Of a DNA stretch of 64,000 nucleotides, positions 11,301 through 24,094 are shown in pieces. The position numbers and the translations under genes were made by a program. The DNA is from Notolepis coatsorum (lineage: Eukaryota > Chordata > Actinopteri > Aulopiformes > Paralepididae). The DNA lies in the NCBI GenBank assembly GCA_963971535.1, contig OZ020586.1, positions 78,534,412-78,598,411 on the forward strand, read 5' to 3'. The notes under the pieces are model-generated. The model saw nothing but the letters and a program-made list of their open reading frames with translations. It searched no databases and had not been told where the DNA came from. The stretch's first letter is position 1. Each line of letters opens with the position of its first letter.

Positions 11301-14300
11301 TCCCAGGCCAAGCAGCAGTCAAGCTACCAGGCCGAGCAGCAACAGGGAAACCAGCCAAGCTTCCATTCTGGTTCACAGGCCGAGCAGCAGCCAAGCTACC
11401 AGCCCAGCTCCCAGGCCAAGAACCACCCAAGCTACCAGGAAATGCAGCAACAGGGTTACCAGCCCAGCTCCCAGGCCAAGCAGCAGCCCAGGTACCAGGC
11501 CAAGCAGCAGGCAAGCTACCAGCCAAGCTACCGGGGCACGCAGCAACAGGGCAACCAGCCAAACTTTCAATCTGGCTCCCAGGCCGGGCAGCACCCAAGC
11601 TACCAGCCCAGCTCCCAGGGCGAGCAGCACCCAAGCTACCAGGCCGAGCAGCAACAGGGCAACCAGCCAAGCTTTCAATCTGGCCCCCAGCAGCCGAGCT
11701 ACCAGCCCAGCTCCCAAGCCAGGCAACGCCCAAGCTACCATCCCAGCTCCCAAGCCAAGCAACACCCAAGCTACCAGCCCATCTCCCACGCCAAGCAACA
11801 CCCAAGCTACCAGCCCGGCTCCAAGACTCAGCAGCTAAGCTACCAGGCCAAGCAACACCCAAGCTACCAGGGCACGCAGCAACAGGGCAACCAGCCTGAA
11901 ACCGAGGCCAAGCAGCAGGCAAGCTACCAGCCCAGCTCCCAGGCCAAGCAGCACCCGGGCTACCAGGGCACACAACATGGCTCCCAGGTCAAGCAGCAGC
12001 CCAGCTCCCAGGCCGAGCAGCACCCAAGCTACCAGCCCAGCTACCAGGCCGAGCAGCAACAGGGCAACCAGCCAAGCTTTCAATCTGGCCTCCAGGCCGA
12101 GCAGCAGCCAAGCTACCAGCCCAGCTCCCAGGCCAAGCAACACCCAAGCTACCAGCCCACGCAGCAACAGGGCAACCAGCCAAGCTTTCGATCTGGCTCC
12201 CAGGCTGAGCAGCAGCCCAGCTCCCAGGGCATGCAACATGGCTCCCAAGCCGAGCAGCAGCCAAGCTACCAGGGCATGCAGCAGGGCAACCAGCCAAGCT
12301 TCCAATCTGGCTCCCAGGCCAAGCAGCACCCAAGCTACCATGGCATGCAGCATCGGGGCTACCAGGGCACGCAGCTGGGCTACCAGCCAAGCTCCCAGGC
12401 CGAGCAGCAGCTAAGCTCCCAGACCGAGCAGCACCCAGGCTACCAGCCCAGCTCCCAGACCGAGCAGCAGCTAAGCTCCCAGGCCAAGCAACACCCAAGC
12501 TACCAGCCCAGCCCTCAGGCCAAGCAGCAGCCAAGCTACCAGCCCAGCTCCCAGGCCGAACGGCAGGCAAGCTACCAGCCCGGCTCCCAGGCCAAGCATT
12601 AGCCCAGCTTCCAGGCCAAGCAACACCCAAGCTACCAGCCCAGCTCCGAGACCGAGCAGCAGCCAAGCTCCCAGGTCAAGCAGCAGCCAAGCTACCAGCC
12701 CAGCTCCCAGGCCAGGCAGCACCCAGGCTACCATGGCAGGCAGCTGGGCTACCAGGGCACGCAGCTGGGCTACCAGCCCAGCTCCCAGGCCGAGCAGCGG
12801 CTAAGCTCCCAGACCGAGCAGCAACAGGGATACCAGCCCAGCTCCCAGGCCGAGCAGCAGGCAAGCTACCAGCCCAGCTCCCAGGCCAGGCAGCAACAGG
12901 GATACCAGCCCAGCTCCCAGACCGAGCAGCAGCTAAGCTACCAGGCCAAGCAACACCCAAGCTACCAGCCCAGCCCCCAGGCCAAGCAGCAGCCCAGCTA
13001 CCAGGCCAAGCAACACCCAAGCTACCAGGGCACGCAGCAACCGGGCAACCAGCCACACTTCCAATCTGGCCCCCATGCCAAGCAGCAGCCAAGCTACCAG
13101 GGCACTTGGCAACAGGGCAACCAGCCAAGCTTCCAATCTGGTTCCCAGGCCAAGCAGCACCCAAGCTACCATGGCATCCAGCAACGGGGCTACCAGCCCA
13201 GCTCCCAGGCCGAGCAGCAGCTAAGCTCCCAGACCGAGCAGCACCCAGGCTACCAGCCCAGCTCTCAGACAGAGCAGCAGGCAAGCTACCAGCCCAGCTC
13301 CCAGGCCAAGCAGCAGCCAAGCTACCAGGGCATCCAGCAACAGGGCTACCAGCCCAGCTCCCAGACCGAGCAGCACCCAGGCTACCAGCCCAGCTCCCAG
13401 GCCAAGCGGCAGCCAAGCTACCAGCCCAGCTCCCAGGCCAAGCAGCAGCCAAGCTACCAGGGCACTCTGCAACAGGGCAACCAGCCAAGCTTCCATTCTG
13501 GTTCACAGGCCGAGCAGCAGCCAAGCTACCAGCCCAGCTCCCAGGCCAAGCAGCACCCAAGCTACCATGGCATCCAGCAACAGGGCTACCAGCCCAGCTC
13601 CCAGGCCGAGCAGCACCCAAGCTACCATGGCATCCAGCAACAGGGCTACCAGCTAAGCTCCCAGACCGAGCAGCACCCAGGCTACCAGCCCAGCTCCCAG
13701 GCCAGGCAGCACCCAGGCTACCAGCTTAGCTTTCAATCTGGCCTCCAGGCCGAGCAGCAGCCAAGCTACCAGCCCGGCTCCCAGGCCAAGAACCACCCAA
13801 GCTACCAGGGAATGCAGCAACAGGGTTACCAGCCCAGCTCCCAGGCCAAGCAGCAGCCAAGCTACCAGGGCACGCAGCAACAGGGCAACCAGCCAAACTT
13901 TCAATCTGGCTCCCAGGCCGGGCAGCAGCCAAGCTACCAGCCCAGCTCCCAGGCCAAGCAGCACCCAGGCTACCAGGGCATGCAGCAACAGGGCAACCAG
14001 CCAAGCTTCCATTCTGGTTCACAGGCCGAGCAGCAGCCAAGCTACCAGCCCAGCTCCCAGGCCGAGCAGCAGCTAAGCTCTCAGACCGAGCAGCACCCAG
14101 GCTACCAGCCCAGCTCCCAGGCCAAGCAGCAGCCAAGCTACCAGCCCAGCTCCCAGGCCAGGCAGCACCCAGGCTACCAGCCCAGCTCCCAGGCCAATAA
14201 CCACCCAAGCTACCAGGGCACGCAGAAACGGGGCAACAAGCCAAGCTACCATCCCGGCTCCCAGGCCAAGCAGCAGCCAAGCTACCATCCCAGCTCCCAG

Positions 14301-15768
14301 ACCGAGCAGCAGCCCAGCTCCCAGACCGAGCAGCAACCAAGCTACCAGCCCAGCTCCCAGGCCAAGCAGCAGGCAAGCTACCAGCCCAGCTCCCAGGCCA
14401 AGCAGCAGTCAAGCTACCAGGCCGAGCAGCAACAGGGAAACCAGCCAAGCTTCCATTCTGGTTCACAGGCCGAGCAGCAGCCAAGCTACCAGCCCAGCTC
14501 CCAGGCCAAGAACCACCCAAGCTACCAGGAAATGCAGCAACAGGGTTACCAGCCCAGCTCCCAGGCCAAGCAGCAGCCCAGGTACCAGGCCAAGCAGCAG
14601 GCAAGCTACCAGCCAAGCTACCGGGGCACGCAGCAACAGGGCAACCAGCCAAACTTTCAATCTGGCTCCCAGGCCGGGCAGCACCCAAGCTACCAGCCCA
14701 GCTCCCAGGGCGAGCAGCACCCAAGCTACCAGGCCGAGCAGCAACAGGGCAACCAGCCAAGCTTTCAATCTGGCCCCCAGCAGCCGAGCTACCAGCCCAG
14801 CTCCCAAGCCAGGCAACGCCCAAGCTACCATCCCAGCTCCCAAGCCAAGCAACACCCAAGCTACCAGCCCATCTCCCACGCCAAGCAACACCCAAGCTAC
14901 CAGCCCGGCTCCAAGACTCAGCAGCTAAGCTACCAGGCCAAGCAACACCCAAGCTACCAGGGCACGCAGCAACAGGGCAACCAGCCTGAAACCGAGGCCA
15001 AGCAGCAGGCAAGCTACCAGCCCAGCTCCCAGGCCAAGCAGCACCCGGGCTACCAGGGCACACAACATGGCTCCCAGGTCAAGCAGCAGCCCAGCTCCCA
15101 GGCCGAGCAGCACCCAAGCTACCAGCCCAGCTACCAGGCCGAGCAGCAACAGGGCAACCAGCCAAGCTTTCAATCTGGCCTCCAGGCCGAGCAGCAGCCA
15201 AGCTACCAGCCCAGCTCCCAGGCCAAGCAACACCCAAGCTACCAGCCCACGCAGCAACAGGGCAACCAGCCAAGCTTTCGATCTGGCTCCCAGGCTGAGC
15301 AGCAGCCCAGCTCCCAGGGCATGCAACATGGCTCCCAAGCCGAGCAGCAGCCAAGCTACCAGGGCATGCAGCAGGGCAACCAGCCAAGCTTCCAATCTGG
15401 CTCCCAGGCCGAGCAGCAGCCCAGCTCCCAGACCAAGCAACACCCAAGCTACCTGGGCATGCAGCAACACAGCTTTCAGGCTAAGGAGTCTAGCTACCAG
15501 CATCCAGGTTCCTCCAGCTTCTATGGTTCTTATCCCATATCTACAAAGACTGGAGATGCAGCTAGTAACAAGGATGCAGATGGGTGAGTTTATCTTGGCC
15601 TTCACTCTGGAATGTCTAGGGTCACTGCTAAGACTAATGGTACAATGACTTAGTTGCTAGAGTTATATCTCATTCCCTCTTTGATTCCATAGCTATGGAA
15701 GGCCTAAAGGAGTTGGCAATGATTCTCACCAGCCAGGGCATGGATATGACTCCACCAGCAGGGACTAA
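8329..15768 (+). pseudogene. Copy A of giant QSYP-repeat secreted protein, 5'-deleted
   Basis: Exon 3 (8329-15583) begins after TCAATAG, just as in genes B and C. Exon 4 (15693-15777) carries the same C-terminus and TAA at 15766-15768, and exon 5 starts at 15879. The promoter and exons 1-2 are missing: minisatellite sequence at about 8274 joins directly to intron 2 sequence (AAGTCTAGCTTGATCTG). No ATG opens the N-terminal domain; the codon at 8511 is TTG (Leu), not a start. An in-frame TAG lies at 12600-12602, after which the same frame stays open to 15583. The N-terminal domain has an extra His codon. The repeat units match those of gene B more than C. The copy is most likely dead, unless exons from elsewhere splice to its intact acceptor. 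Confidence 0.75.
9231..15410 (+). repeat. Two 3090-bp tandem copies inside exon 3 of copy A
   Basis: Bases 9231-12320 are repeated at 12321-15410, offset exactly 3090 bp (1030 codons). The only difference I found is at 12599-12600, where AGC became ATT and created the TAG codon. Both junctions lie in CAGGCC-type repeat words, as expected for unequal crossing over. Such identity means a very recent duplication, gene conversion or an assembly artefact. Confidence 0.85.
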
Positions 15769-15935
15769 GGGTAGAAGGTGTGTTTTACTCAGAATTGCCA
15801 CTTGACTAACTGCTTCAAATGTTCTGCATGCAGATTCCTTGAGCTGTTTTGACTGAAACATTGCATTTCTCATTTCAGATGCTATAACTAGATGATGAGC
15901 CTTGGTGAATTTCAATCTTGTGTGGCGTCAACGAA

Positions 15936-15941
15936 AATAAA
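15936..15941 (+). terminator. Polyadenylation signal AATAAA, copy A
   Basis: AATAAA lies 57 bases into exon 5, at the same place as in gene B (38598-38603). Confidence 0.7.
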
Positions 15942-15942
15942 A

Positions 15943-16589
15943 TGGAACTTTTACCCAACTTCTTGATTTTGACTTAATGATTTTACCACAGGATTTTGTT
16001 GTAGCCAAATGTCTTGACCAACATTTCAGACTCTTCAACTTGTAGGGGACATGTACCAATTTCTGTGTACTGCCACCTGGCTCTGATTTTACTGCGCAAT
16101 CACCTTGTCTGAACTAGTTACACTCTTACCATTAGGGGACTAAATGGTCCTCTTCAAAAATGCCATACAAATAATGTTAATTTCCCACTTTTAAACTTCA
16201 ACCCGATCATAACTACCACATTCATTTTAGAATTTTAACCCTTTAAATGCCGGTGTTTGTGATGGCATCACAAATTATTGTTAAAGAAACAAATGTTCAA
16301 TATCAAATGCAAAGTGGATATTTCTAGGGGGGATTATTACAGGCTAGTATAGGTCAATGATTAGCAACACAGATTTAATAACTCTTTGGGTGTTGCTTGG
16401 CCTGGGTTTCAGGTTGGTAGCTAGGGTGCTGCTTGTCCTGGAGTATTTAATTTCATTTGTATTCATCAGTTAAGATCCAGAGGACTACAAGAGTACTCTG
16501 AAGATGTACATTACAATGTGCCATGTTTGGCTATTGTGAAACTGGTTTTAAACATTTTAATCAAACCCCTTGCCAGTCAACAAAAAAAC
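15943..16589. other. 3' flank of copy A, no gene
   Basis: The stretch is closely similar to 38605-39209 downstream of gene B, apart from small indels. It holds an antisense scrap of the coding repeat (16388-16442) and a TTTGTGAT/ATCACAAA palindrome near 16257. No ORF of interest. Confidence 0.6.
16388..16442 (-). repeat. Antisense 55-bp scrap of the gene's coding repeat (A)
   Basis: The reverse complement reads as in-frame repeat code: GACAAGCAGCACCCTAGC then TACCAACCTGAAACCCAG, giving DKQHPSYQPETQAKQH. This is the same peptide type as in gene B near 33110-33160. An identical scrap lies at 39016-39070; none was seen in the C flank. Confidence 0.8.
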
Positions 16590-18366
16590 TAACATGAGGA
16601 TAAGCAAGAAATACTATACCAAATTATTAGAGAATAGCAAAATTGGTATTAAATGAATATGGAATATATTAGAAATAGTTGAACTAGTTACTCTCAATAT
16701 TTTACTGACTACGATGGGACATTAAATGGGAATAATGCAACTTCTTTAAAATAGGGCCAACCATGGCAGAGAGAATCAATGTCTCACACACAAGATGGCA
16801 GGGATGCTGAGGAGAATATTGCAAGAAATCTCAACTAAATTAATCTGAACTAGAGGGGGGGGGGGATGGTTAGCAAGTGTTAATAAAACATTGACAGAAT
16901 GGAATTGATATGACACTAATCAAGAAAGTAATCTACAGCATTATAAACCCACTAACCTACATATGTAATATATCCTTCACAACCGGTTCATTTCCTCAGA
17001 AAATGAAAATTACAAAAGTTATATAAAGCTGGAGAGAAACACCACTTGACCAATTATAGGCCAGTATACTTTGCCAGTTCTCAAATATTGGAAAAACTAT
17101 TTCAAGTTAGATGACTTCGTTAATAAACACATTTGAACAGATGGTCAGTACGGTTTCAGAGCTAACAGAAACGGCAATGGCACTAAGCTGTTTTTATCAT
17201 AAATCGACCAATACAGACCGTATTAATTAATGTAGCCATGAGTAAATACCACAATCCTATCAAAACAGCAGTCAAAGTGTATATTTTCAGCACTACGTTT
17301 GTTTACCAGATGGGTGACCATAAATCATCACATGCCGATATCACCTGTGACTCCCACAGGGGTCAGTGTTAGGACCTTTATTGTTTATTTTATACATCAA
17401 GGACATATGTAGTATATCAAATACTTGTGTTTTGTTCTGGGTTTGATTTAAATAAATTGTCATTAAATTTGAGTAAAAACAAACGTATGTTATTTGGTAA
17501 TCGTAAAATACACACGCAAGTACAAATTATTATAGATGTTAACATTGAAAGTGTATGACAAATAAATTCTAGGTGTGATACTGAACCACAATCTGCTGAA
17601 ACATCACACAAACTACATAAAAACTAAAATTGCACTGCAGTACTAGGGAAAACAACACATCTTGGATCATAAATCACTGTACATTCTATATTGCTCACTA
17701 CCATATCTGACCTACTATTTGGGATTTGGGATAACACTTATAAAAGTAACTTAAAACCATTATGCACACTACAAAAAAGAGCTATTAGGATTATCAATAA
17801 GGTAGGATATCTGGAATACACAAACACACTGTTTTTAAAATCACATGTCATGAAACTCAGGGACCTGGCTGAATTTAAGACTGGACAAATCATGTTTAGA
17901 GCACGAAACAATTCACTCCCGGGTAACATCCAAAACATTTTCTGTGATAGAGAGGGGGGTTCAACAATGAAGAGTGTGTGCATTTCAGTTTGTGGAGTGA
18001 ATCTGTGGAATGGTTTGAGTGTGGAATTAAAACAAAGCACAAATATAAATTACTTTAAAAAAACATAAGGATTATATCTCGGAGGTATATGGATGAGGAG
18101 GCGTTGTGTTGACCACTTGAGCCATGGGGTCCCTGTCCAGGGGCTAGTGCTCGGCTTTTCATAGTGTGGACATTTGGGTTGTATGAAATGAGTTAATATG
18201 AGTGTGAAGGGGGTAGAAATACATACGTTTACACTTCATCCTACTCCTTCGAACATTAGTTTTGCTTGTTTGTCTTTTAATCTGTTTATTACTTGTTTTA
18301 TTTAAAAAAAAATATTAATTTAATTTGTTTTTAATTTATGTTCGAAATAAACTCATTCATTCATTC
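16590..18366 (+). mobile_element. Fossil L2/CR1-like LINE downstream of copy A
   Basis: Broken frames show ORF2 pieces in the right order. First comes an early part (KYYTKLLENSK), then the RT region around HHLTNYRPV near 17050. The 126-codon piece at 17691-18068 holds LQKRAIRIINKVGYLEYTNT, EFKTGQIMFRARNNSLPGNI and VNLWNGLSVELKQ, typical of the C-terminus of such LINEs. The tail ends in ATTCATTCATTCA. Many stops and deletions make it inactive. Orthologous copies follow genes B and C, so it inserted before the gene was duplicated. Confidence 0.8.
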
Positions 18367-18390
18367 AAGATCATTTATATTTAAAGGAAT

Positions 18391-18860
18391 ACGGTCGGGT
18401 GGCGTAGCGGAGATTGCGCTCATCACCAATGCAAGAGGCTGCGGTCTCGACTCCCGGAGTCAGCATTGCTTGGGCTGATCGTCATACTAACTTGTTTGGC
18501 TGGGTTATAGGGGAGGGCAAGTCGAGGGTGGTAATCTGGCGTTGTGGACAGCGACGCCTACAGGTCAGGTCTGGGCGCCTGCTCAGCGAAAGGCAGGAAT
18601 TGGGGGCAGCGTGACCTCCCACGCGTTACACTTCACCAATGAGAGTCCTCGCTGCCAGGTGAAAAAAGAGTCACTGGCTGTCGCCGCATGTGTCGGAGGA
18701 AGCATGCGGATGACTTCAGGGTTCCCTTGTACCGACCAGTAGGAGGAACATGCGCACAACGACCAGGTAGGGGAGGGGGGGAATTGGCACAATGACTAAA
18801 TTGGGACGGGGAGAAAAACAGAGAAAAATCGGAGAAAGAGGATTAAAAAATATATATTTA
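18391..18860 (+). mobile_element. tRNA-derived SINE (same family as 4329-4788)
   Basis: The head ACGGTCGGGTGGCGTAGC leads into GTTGTGGACAGCGACGCC, GTGTCGGAGGAAGCATG and GGAGGGGGGGAATTGGCAC, ending A-rich. It sits just after the LINE tail of unit A. The matching place in unit B (about 46640) lacks it, so it came after the A/B duplication. The target duplication is probably TATATTTAA-like but imperfect. Confidence 0.8.
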
Positions 18861-18881
18861 AGCATTACATCATGCGCAGGA

Positions 18882-18985
18882 GTGGTTTGTGAACAATAAA
18901 CCATGCCTAGGGGTGGTCGTTAGGCCAGAGGCGCAGCCGAGGGTCGTTAGACCCCCCTAGGCATGGTTTATTGTTCACAAATCAC
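18882..18985. repeat. Hairpin with 32-bp arms
   Basis: Arms 18882-18913 and 18954-18985 are reverse complements with one mismatch (core AACAATAAACCATGCCTAGG). The 40-bp loop contains two GGTCGTTAG words. It is probably a small foldback or miniature element. No ORF. Confidence 0.75.
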
Positions 18986-19126
18986 GACTGCAAGTGGTGT
19001 AAAGCTTTTATACAACTGCCAGATTCATCCAACCTTATTGCTATACAATAAACGCACATTAATCGAAGATTTATTGAAAAAACCATCCGCCAGAAAAAGT
19101 TGTTCCCACAACTACAAAAAAGACAA

Positions 19127-19290
19127 GTTGCCTCATGTGGAAGCAGCTCGGAAGTGCATCCAACCAACTAACACATCCAACTGTGTATTATTGGAATGAT
19201 TGAGAGAAGTTGCCTCATGTGGAAGCAGCTCGGAAGTGCATCCAACCAACTAACACATCCAACTGTGTATTATTGGAATGATTGATTGAA
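19127..19290 (+). repeat. 82-bp tandem duplication
   Basis: GTTGCCTCATGTGGAAGCAG and the following sequence to ATTGGAATGATTGA occur at 19127 and again at 19209, essentially identical. Confidence 0.85.
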
Positions 19291-19362
19291 CATTTTATTA
19301 CCAGATGCAGAATGGGTACAATACAGTACGGCTCAATACACACAATTGTTAAGGGGATGCAG

Positions 19363-19412
19363 ACCTACTTTCTATAGAACTTCATTCTTAGATGCTTCTA
19401 TAGAAAGTAGGT
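19363..19412. repeat. 17-bp inverted repeat
   Basis: ACCTACTTTCTATAGAA at 19363-19379 is reversed at 19396-19412 as a perfect complement, with a 16-bp loop. Confidence 0.75.
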
Positions 19413-19638
19413 AAAACAAATTAAAAAGTTTTCTTTGCCCTATAGGAAAAAAAAGTTTTCTTCGCCCTATTTTTTTATAAATTTGTTTAGCCTAAACTTA
19501 ACCAGTTGGAAACCAGGCGTACAGTAATAAAATTAGCAATCAACCAATCAATCAATTCAATAGACCATGCTCACTTAAAACAGCGCAGCACTCAGCTGCT
19601 CCTCTCTCAGTCTGACTTTCCCCCGCTGTTGCAGACAG

Positions 19639-19640
<2 letters not shown>

Positions 19641-19679
<39 letters not shown>

Positions 19680-19697
19680 TGTGTGTGTGTGTGTGGG
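19641..19697 (+). repeat. GT microsatellite
   Basis: Nearly uninterrupted GT dinucleotides. Other arrays of this kind are near 22880-22920 and 25760-25830. Confidence 0.9.
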
Positions 19698-21043
19698 GGT
19701 GTGTGGCGGTGGGTGGAGACTAGAGCCAGCGCTGCATTCAGAGGGAAGGAAAAAGAAATTGAAAAAAAATCGCAAATTAATCAATCAATCAATCCGCGAT
19801 TTTTCTTTTGTTCTGTATTGACTCATGACCCATCAATTACATCATCCAACATTGTTTAAAGGACTAAGACATTCGCCTTGACAGAATCGCTTCATATTTA
19901 GTCGTTATGATGCTATCATTGTTAAAGATTATTGTCCGCCATCTTGTGATCCGGCGGAGTGATGTGAAGTGATTCGGTTGTGGGCGGGTCCTAGGACCAG
20001 CCAGCGTGGACTGTTCCCAATACATACGTGTAAATGGACTGTTTCAGCCAATCAGAATCGAGAAATTTGCAGGCCGTTGTATAAATAATAAATATATATA
20101 TTTCCCTGGTCCCGATTCTGTCTTTCTTGATTTTTTGTGTGTGTGTGTGTGAGCACAGCGGTGTCTGTGTTGTTTATTATTTCATGAAATTGGGACCATA
20201 TCTTCATTTTACATACATTTTCATTATGTCAAAAGATTATGATTTGAAACGCTGTAAAAAAAAAGTTATTGACCTAGGGTACCTACTTTGTCCCTGGCGT
20301 CCAGTTTCATCAGATCCACTTCCATGTTAAAACGCATTTTTTAATCTGCACTCATTCGTTCAATTCTAGATAGAATGATCAAATGCATTCTTTTTTCACA
20401 ATGTGAGGGATCAAGCTTTGGTGCTCTGATGCTGTTAACGAATCTCAACACACGGTGGCGAAATTGTTCTATGGCCCACTTTGCCGGCTACTAAGCCAGC
20501 AGGAGGCGGAGACTATGCTGCTATGCTGGCTGCAGATCTCCGCAGACTGCTGCTGTGGGGGGAGGGGGGGGAGAGAGATCAGCCCGCAACAACAACAATT
20601 ACACTCCTCTTCCGCTCCTATCCGCTATTGCGTGTCACACGCTGAATCACGAGCCCCTGATGGGTGGTGCAGCCCGGCCCCGGCTCTACGCTGAGCTCCC
20701 TGTAGAGCTCCCTGTATGCGGAAGTGCGCTGGTGGTCAAGCTGACAGCGCGCTGTCTTCAGAATCTACCGGGAGATCGAGTAGTGCTCGCCCGCGGAGAT
20801 ATAATAATAATAATCAGTGCTTACTAACGTTAGCGTCTCCGCTATTTCTGACCGAATTAGTCAACTTTTTTTTTTATAAGGGCAGTTTCTTATTCACAGG
20901 AACTTTGTGCAGTTTTCACACGCTGCAATATGGGGTCTAAAACATATAGAGATATGATAAATATGCGCTTTTCTGCTTTTTTCCCCCATAAAAACGGACT
21001 TACTATCAAACAAACACGAATATAAGTGGTTAAAATTCAGAAC

Positions 21044-22860
21044 TTTTTTTTTTTTTTTTTTTTATTGATATTTTTGCACAAATCTCTCCAATATTCAAAA
21101 CATCTCTTTCCACATCATCATATGCAATTTCCAGGATTTGCCTTTTTCTTTTTTGTAAGAACATACAAAACATGTAAAGGACTCATACAAATACATTAAC
21201 AACTGACATGGAAAATAAAAAAAGACTTACGAAAAAAGAAACATACTGTACTATACATTATGCGTATACATCCCTGATATATATACTTTGCATGTAGACC
21301 GAACTACCTTCGAGCCGGTATGTGCTGCATCCTCTATCGGGATGCCACCCTTCTCCATATTGCATGTGAGAGAAAGCGCCCCAGACACATGCAGTTGTGC
21401 ATGATAACATGCATGCACGCATGTCTCCAACACATGTATGTGGGTACGTGTATCACGTAAGCATGTGTACATGCCTCATATGTGTGTGTGTGCATCTTCC
21501 TGGTATGTGACTGTACTCCTATCTCTTGTGTGTGTCTCGTATCCATGTGTGCCTCTGCCCCCTATGTGAGTGTATATCTCAGATGTGTATATATATGTGC
21601 GTCTCAGCTACGTATGTGTGTGTCTCCTATATACATGTGTATCCCCCATATGTGTCAGTGAAAGCCTATACTTCAACTATGTGTATATGTAGGTGTGTGT
21701 ATGCCTACTTCCTATAAGTGAGTATGTGCATGTATGTGTGCCCCTGACGTGTATAACTTATCCTTGTGTATATGAGTGTGTGTAAACCTATTATGTACAC
21801 ATATGAATATGGGTATCCTAGATACTTGTATGCGGCTATACCTGCGCACATGTGAGTGTGATAGAGACAGTGACCGTTCCATAGATACACCATCCGGACA
21901 TAAAATATATGTACATACATACACAATACATTATAAAGCACAAGTACCATCAGATCAGATCCCCTTTTTCATATTCATCCTTGATAACATTGTAATCCCA
22001 CCTTAATCATTTGTCCCCAGACCGTTCAGTCAGGTGTAGAAAACTGTCCCATACCTCAGCGAAAATATCCTCTCTCCCTGCGACTCTATACGTCACCCTT
22101 TCATATGATGCTGTCCGGAACATTAGTTCCATCCATTCTTTAAAAGTAATATCAACAGGTGATTTCCAATGTCGTAATGCAATTCTACATCCTGATATCA
22201 TGGCCATTCTATACCACATTCCCCGGTATTTAGGCAGTTTAATCCCTTTCGGTACTATACCCAAAACACATGCCATTGGGGCGTTATTTATCTTCACATT
22301 CAGAACCTTACTTAGGAATATCACAATTTGATCCCACATTTTCCGGACCTTCTCACATTCGTACAGCATGTGCAGTAAAGTGCCTGTCTCCTTCTCACAT
22401 CTCCAGCAGATGTCACTGTCCCTTAATTTCAGTCTGGCCAGTTTACTAGGCGTCCAATAGCTTCTGTTCAACACTTTGTAAAAAATAAGTTGTGATTGCG
22501 CCTCCCTAGAGAATTTACCCCATTTGGACACCAGTTTCTCCCACATTTCCTCAGTAATATCCTCACGTACATCGTTCTCCCAGCTCAATCTCAGACCCGC
22601 CAATTTGAGTGCATTGTATTCTCTTATAACATCATAAAATCCTCATTTAACTTTTCCGGCCAAGCCATCTGAAGGATCGAAGTGATTGCCGAGCCGGAAA
22701 ACAACGTGGAATACATATTTACAGTACCCAGCGCTGAATCAATAAACGCAATCGATATTTGGAATGGCGATCAGGAATTGGAATAATCTTTTTGGAGAAC
22801 ATCTGATATGAGGTAAGGAATATTTTACCAGTCTTGGGGTAATCGGATCTGTTTTCACTT
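21044..22860 (-). mobile_element. L1/Tx1-type LINE, 5'-truncated
   Basis: The 198-codon minus-strand frame at 22603-22007 is the C-terminus of an L1/Tx1-type ORF2. It shows FYKVLNRSYWTPSKLARLKL followed by the zinc knuckle CWRCEKETGTLLHMLYEC (C-x2-C-x7-H-x4-C). Upstream pieces to about 22860 continue in other frames (LGTVNMYSTLFSGSA). The 3'UTR is rich in CATACACA words and ends in a poly(A) tail, seen here as poly(T) at 21044-21063. It lacks the endonuclease and most of the RT. Confidence 0.85.
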
Positions 22861-22877
22861 ATATAGCAGCGTGTGCC

Positions 22878-22879
<2 letters not shown>

Positions 22880-22920
<41 letters not shown>
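22880..22920 (+). repeat. TG microsatellite
   Basis: About 20 uninterrupted TG units. Confidence 0.95.
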
Positions 22921-22925
<5 letters not shown>

Positions 22926-23126
22926 TGATCAGGAAATGAGAGAATAGATTTTTCAGATCGCTTCTCTAGCGTGCATAAGTACACATATACTATTGATAAT
23001 CTGGCGTTTATTTGAAAACGATTCATAAATAGGCCGAAAAATGACAGTTTTTTGTGTATTCCAGAATATTCCAGTAAATGCCGTTTATCACAGAAAAGTT
23101 ATATTTTCCTGAAACTTTCAAGAAAA

Positions 23127-24094
23127 TGTAGTAAATTCCCACAGACTTCCTACAATAATTTGAGGTTATTGTAGTACAATACAATGAGATTGATTATCTG
23201 GAAGGAGGAGGAAAGATTCATACTTGATAGAATGGTTGGTCTCCTCATCTGGCTTAATGCAGATGAAGAATAAAACGTGTACGCCAGACAAACCAGAATT
23301 GTAGTTCAACTCAGCTGATTTATTTGATCAGAGCCAGGAGTCCAAGGTGAATAGAAGGTTGACTTCTACATACAACAGATGATCAGAGAATATTAACAGC
23401 TGTCTGTTGTACAGAAATATCACAATCAGGTTTGCATCTCAAACCTAAATACTGCACATCAAACAGTCACTTGGTTAACATAATTTGAACATACATGGTT
23501 TACTGTACACATTATACATGAGTAAATCTGGTTTACAGATCAGGGATCTGTACAACATTACTCTAATCTATAAACAACCATTGTTGTTTCCCATGAGTTA
23601 CTCACGTAAAATGCAATCAGCTCACAGTAGTTTCTGGGTGGTTCAGCGGTGGGGGAGCCCCCAGACCCCTGGTTGGGTCCGGCCTGAGAGCTCCAGAATA
23701 ACCCTATGTAGGCCCTTATATCCTATCATTTCTAGCCAATAATACATATGGCTGGTCCAATCCAGCGTCTTCTTGTGGGGGTTGATCTCTTGTGGGGGGT
23801 GTCCTTGTGGGCGCTGGCAGCCCCCCCCCCCTTGGGGTTGTGGGGACGTGATGGGACAGAAGGGGCCCATCGGTGGCCCACGTCCGTGTGATCTTTTGCT
23901 GAGATGAAGGGACCTGGCTTGTCTCACGAGGGGGGGTGTGACATGATCGCTTTGACCCTTTGGGCCTTATTTACCATACAGTACTAATCTGATCACCTAG
24001 TGGGGGTGACCTTTGTCTATTCAACTATCCCTGCCACCACTTCTGCTAAACAGTATACAAGGCTGTTTATGAAATTCAACTCAATATTACCACA
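23127..24094 (-). repeat. 3' LTR (minus orientation) of the LARD-like element
   Basis: 968-bp LTR, nearly identical to 29492-30458. Confidence 0.8.

Larger units (their letters stand above)
18986..21043. other. Repeat-rich intergenic DNA, no gene seen
   Basis: It contains an 82-bp tandem duplication, a hairpin, a GT array and AT-rich stretches with TCAATCAATCAATC. The 20455-20830 part is locally GC-rich with small open frames that show no known domain. I could not assign the whole to one element. Confidence 0.4.

Noticed and set aside
8511-12602. Gene start at 8511 for copy A
   Set aside because: The codon there is TTG inside exon 3, matched by Leu codons in genes B and C. The frame enters from the splice site at 8329.
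10636-15063. 445-codon minus-strand frames of AAWPGSWAGS type
   Set aside because: They are exact shadows of the sense repeat on the other strand, have no splice or promoter signals, and change together with the sense unit.
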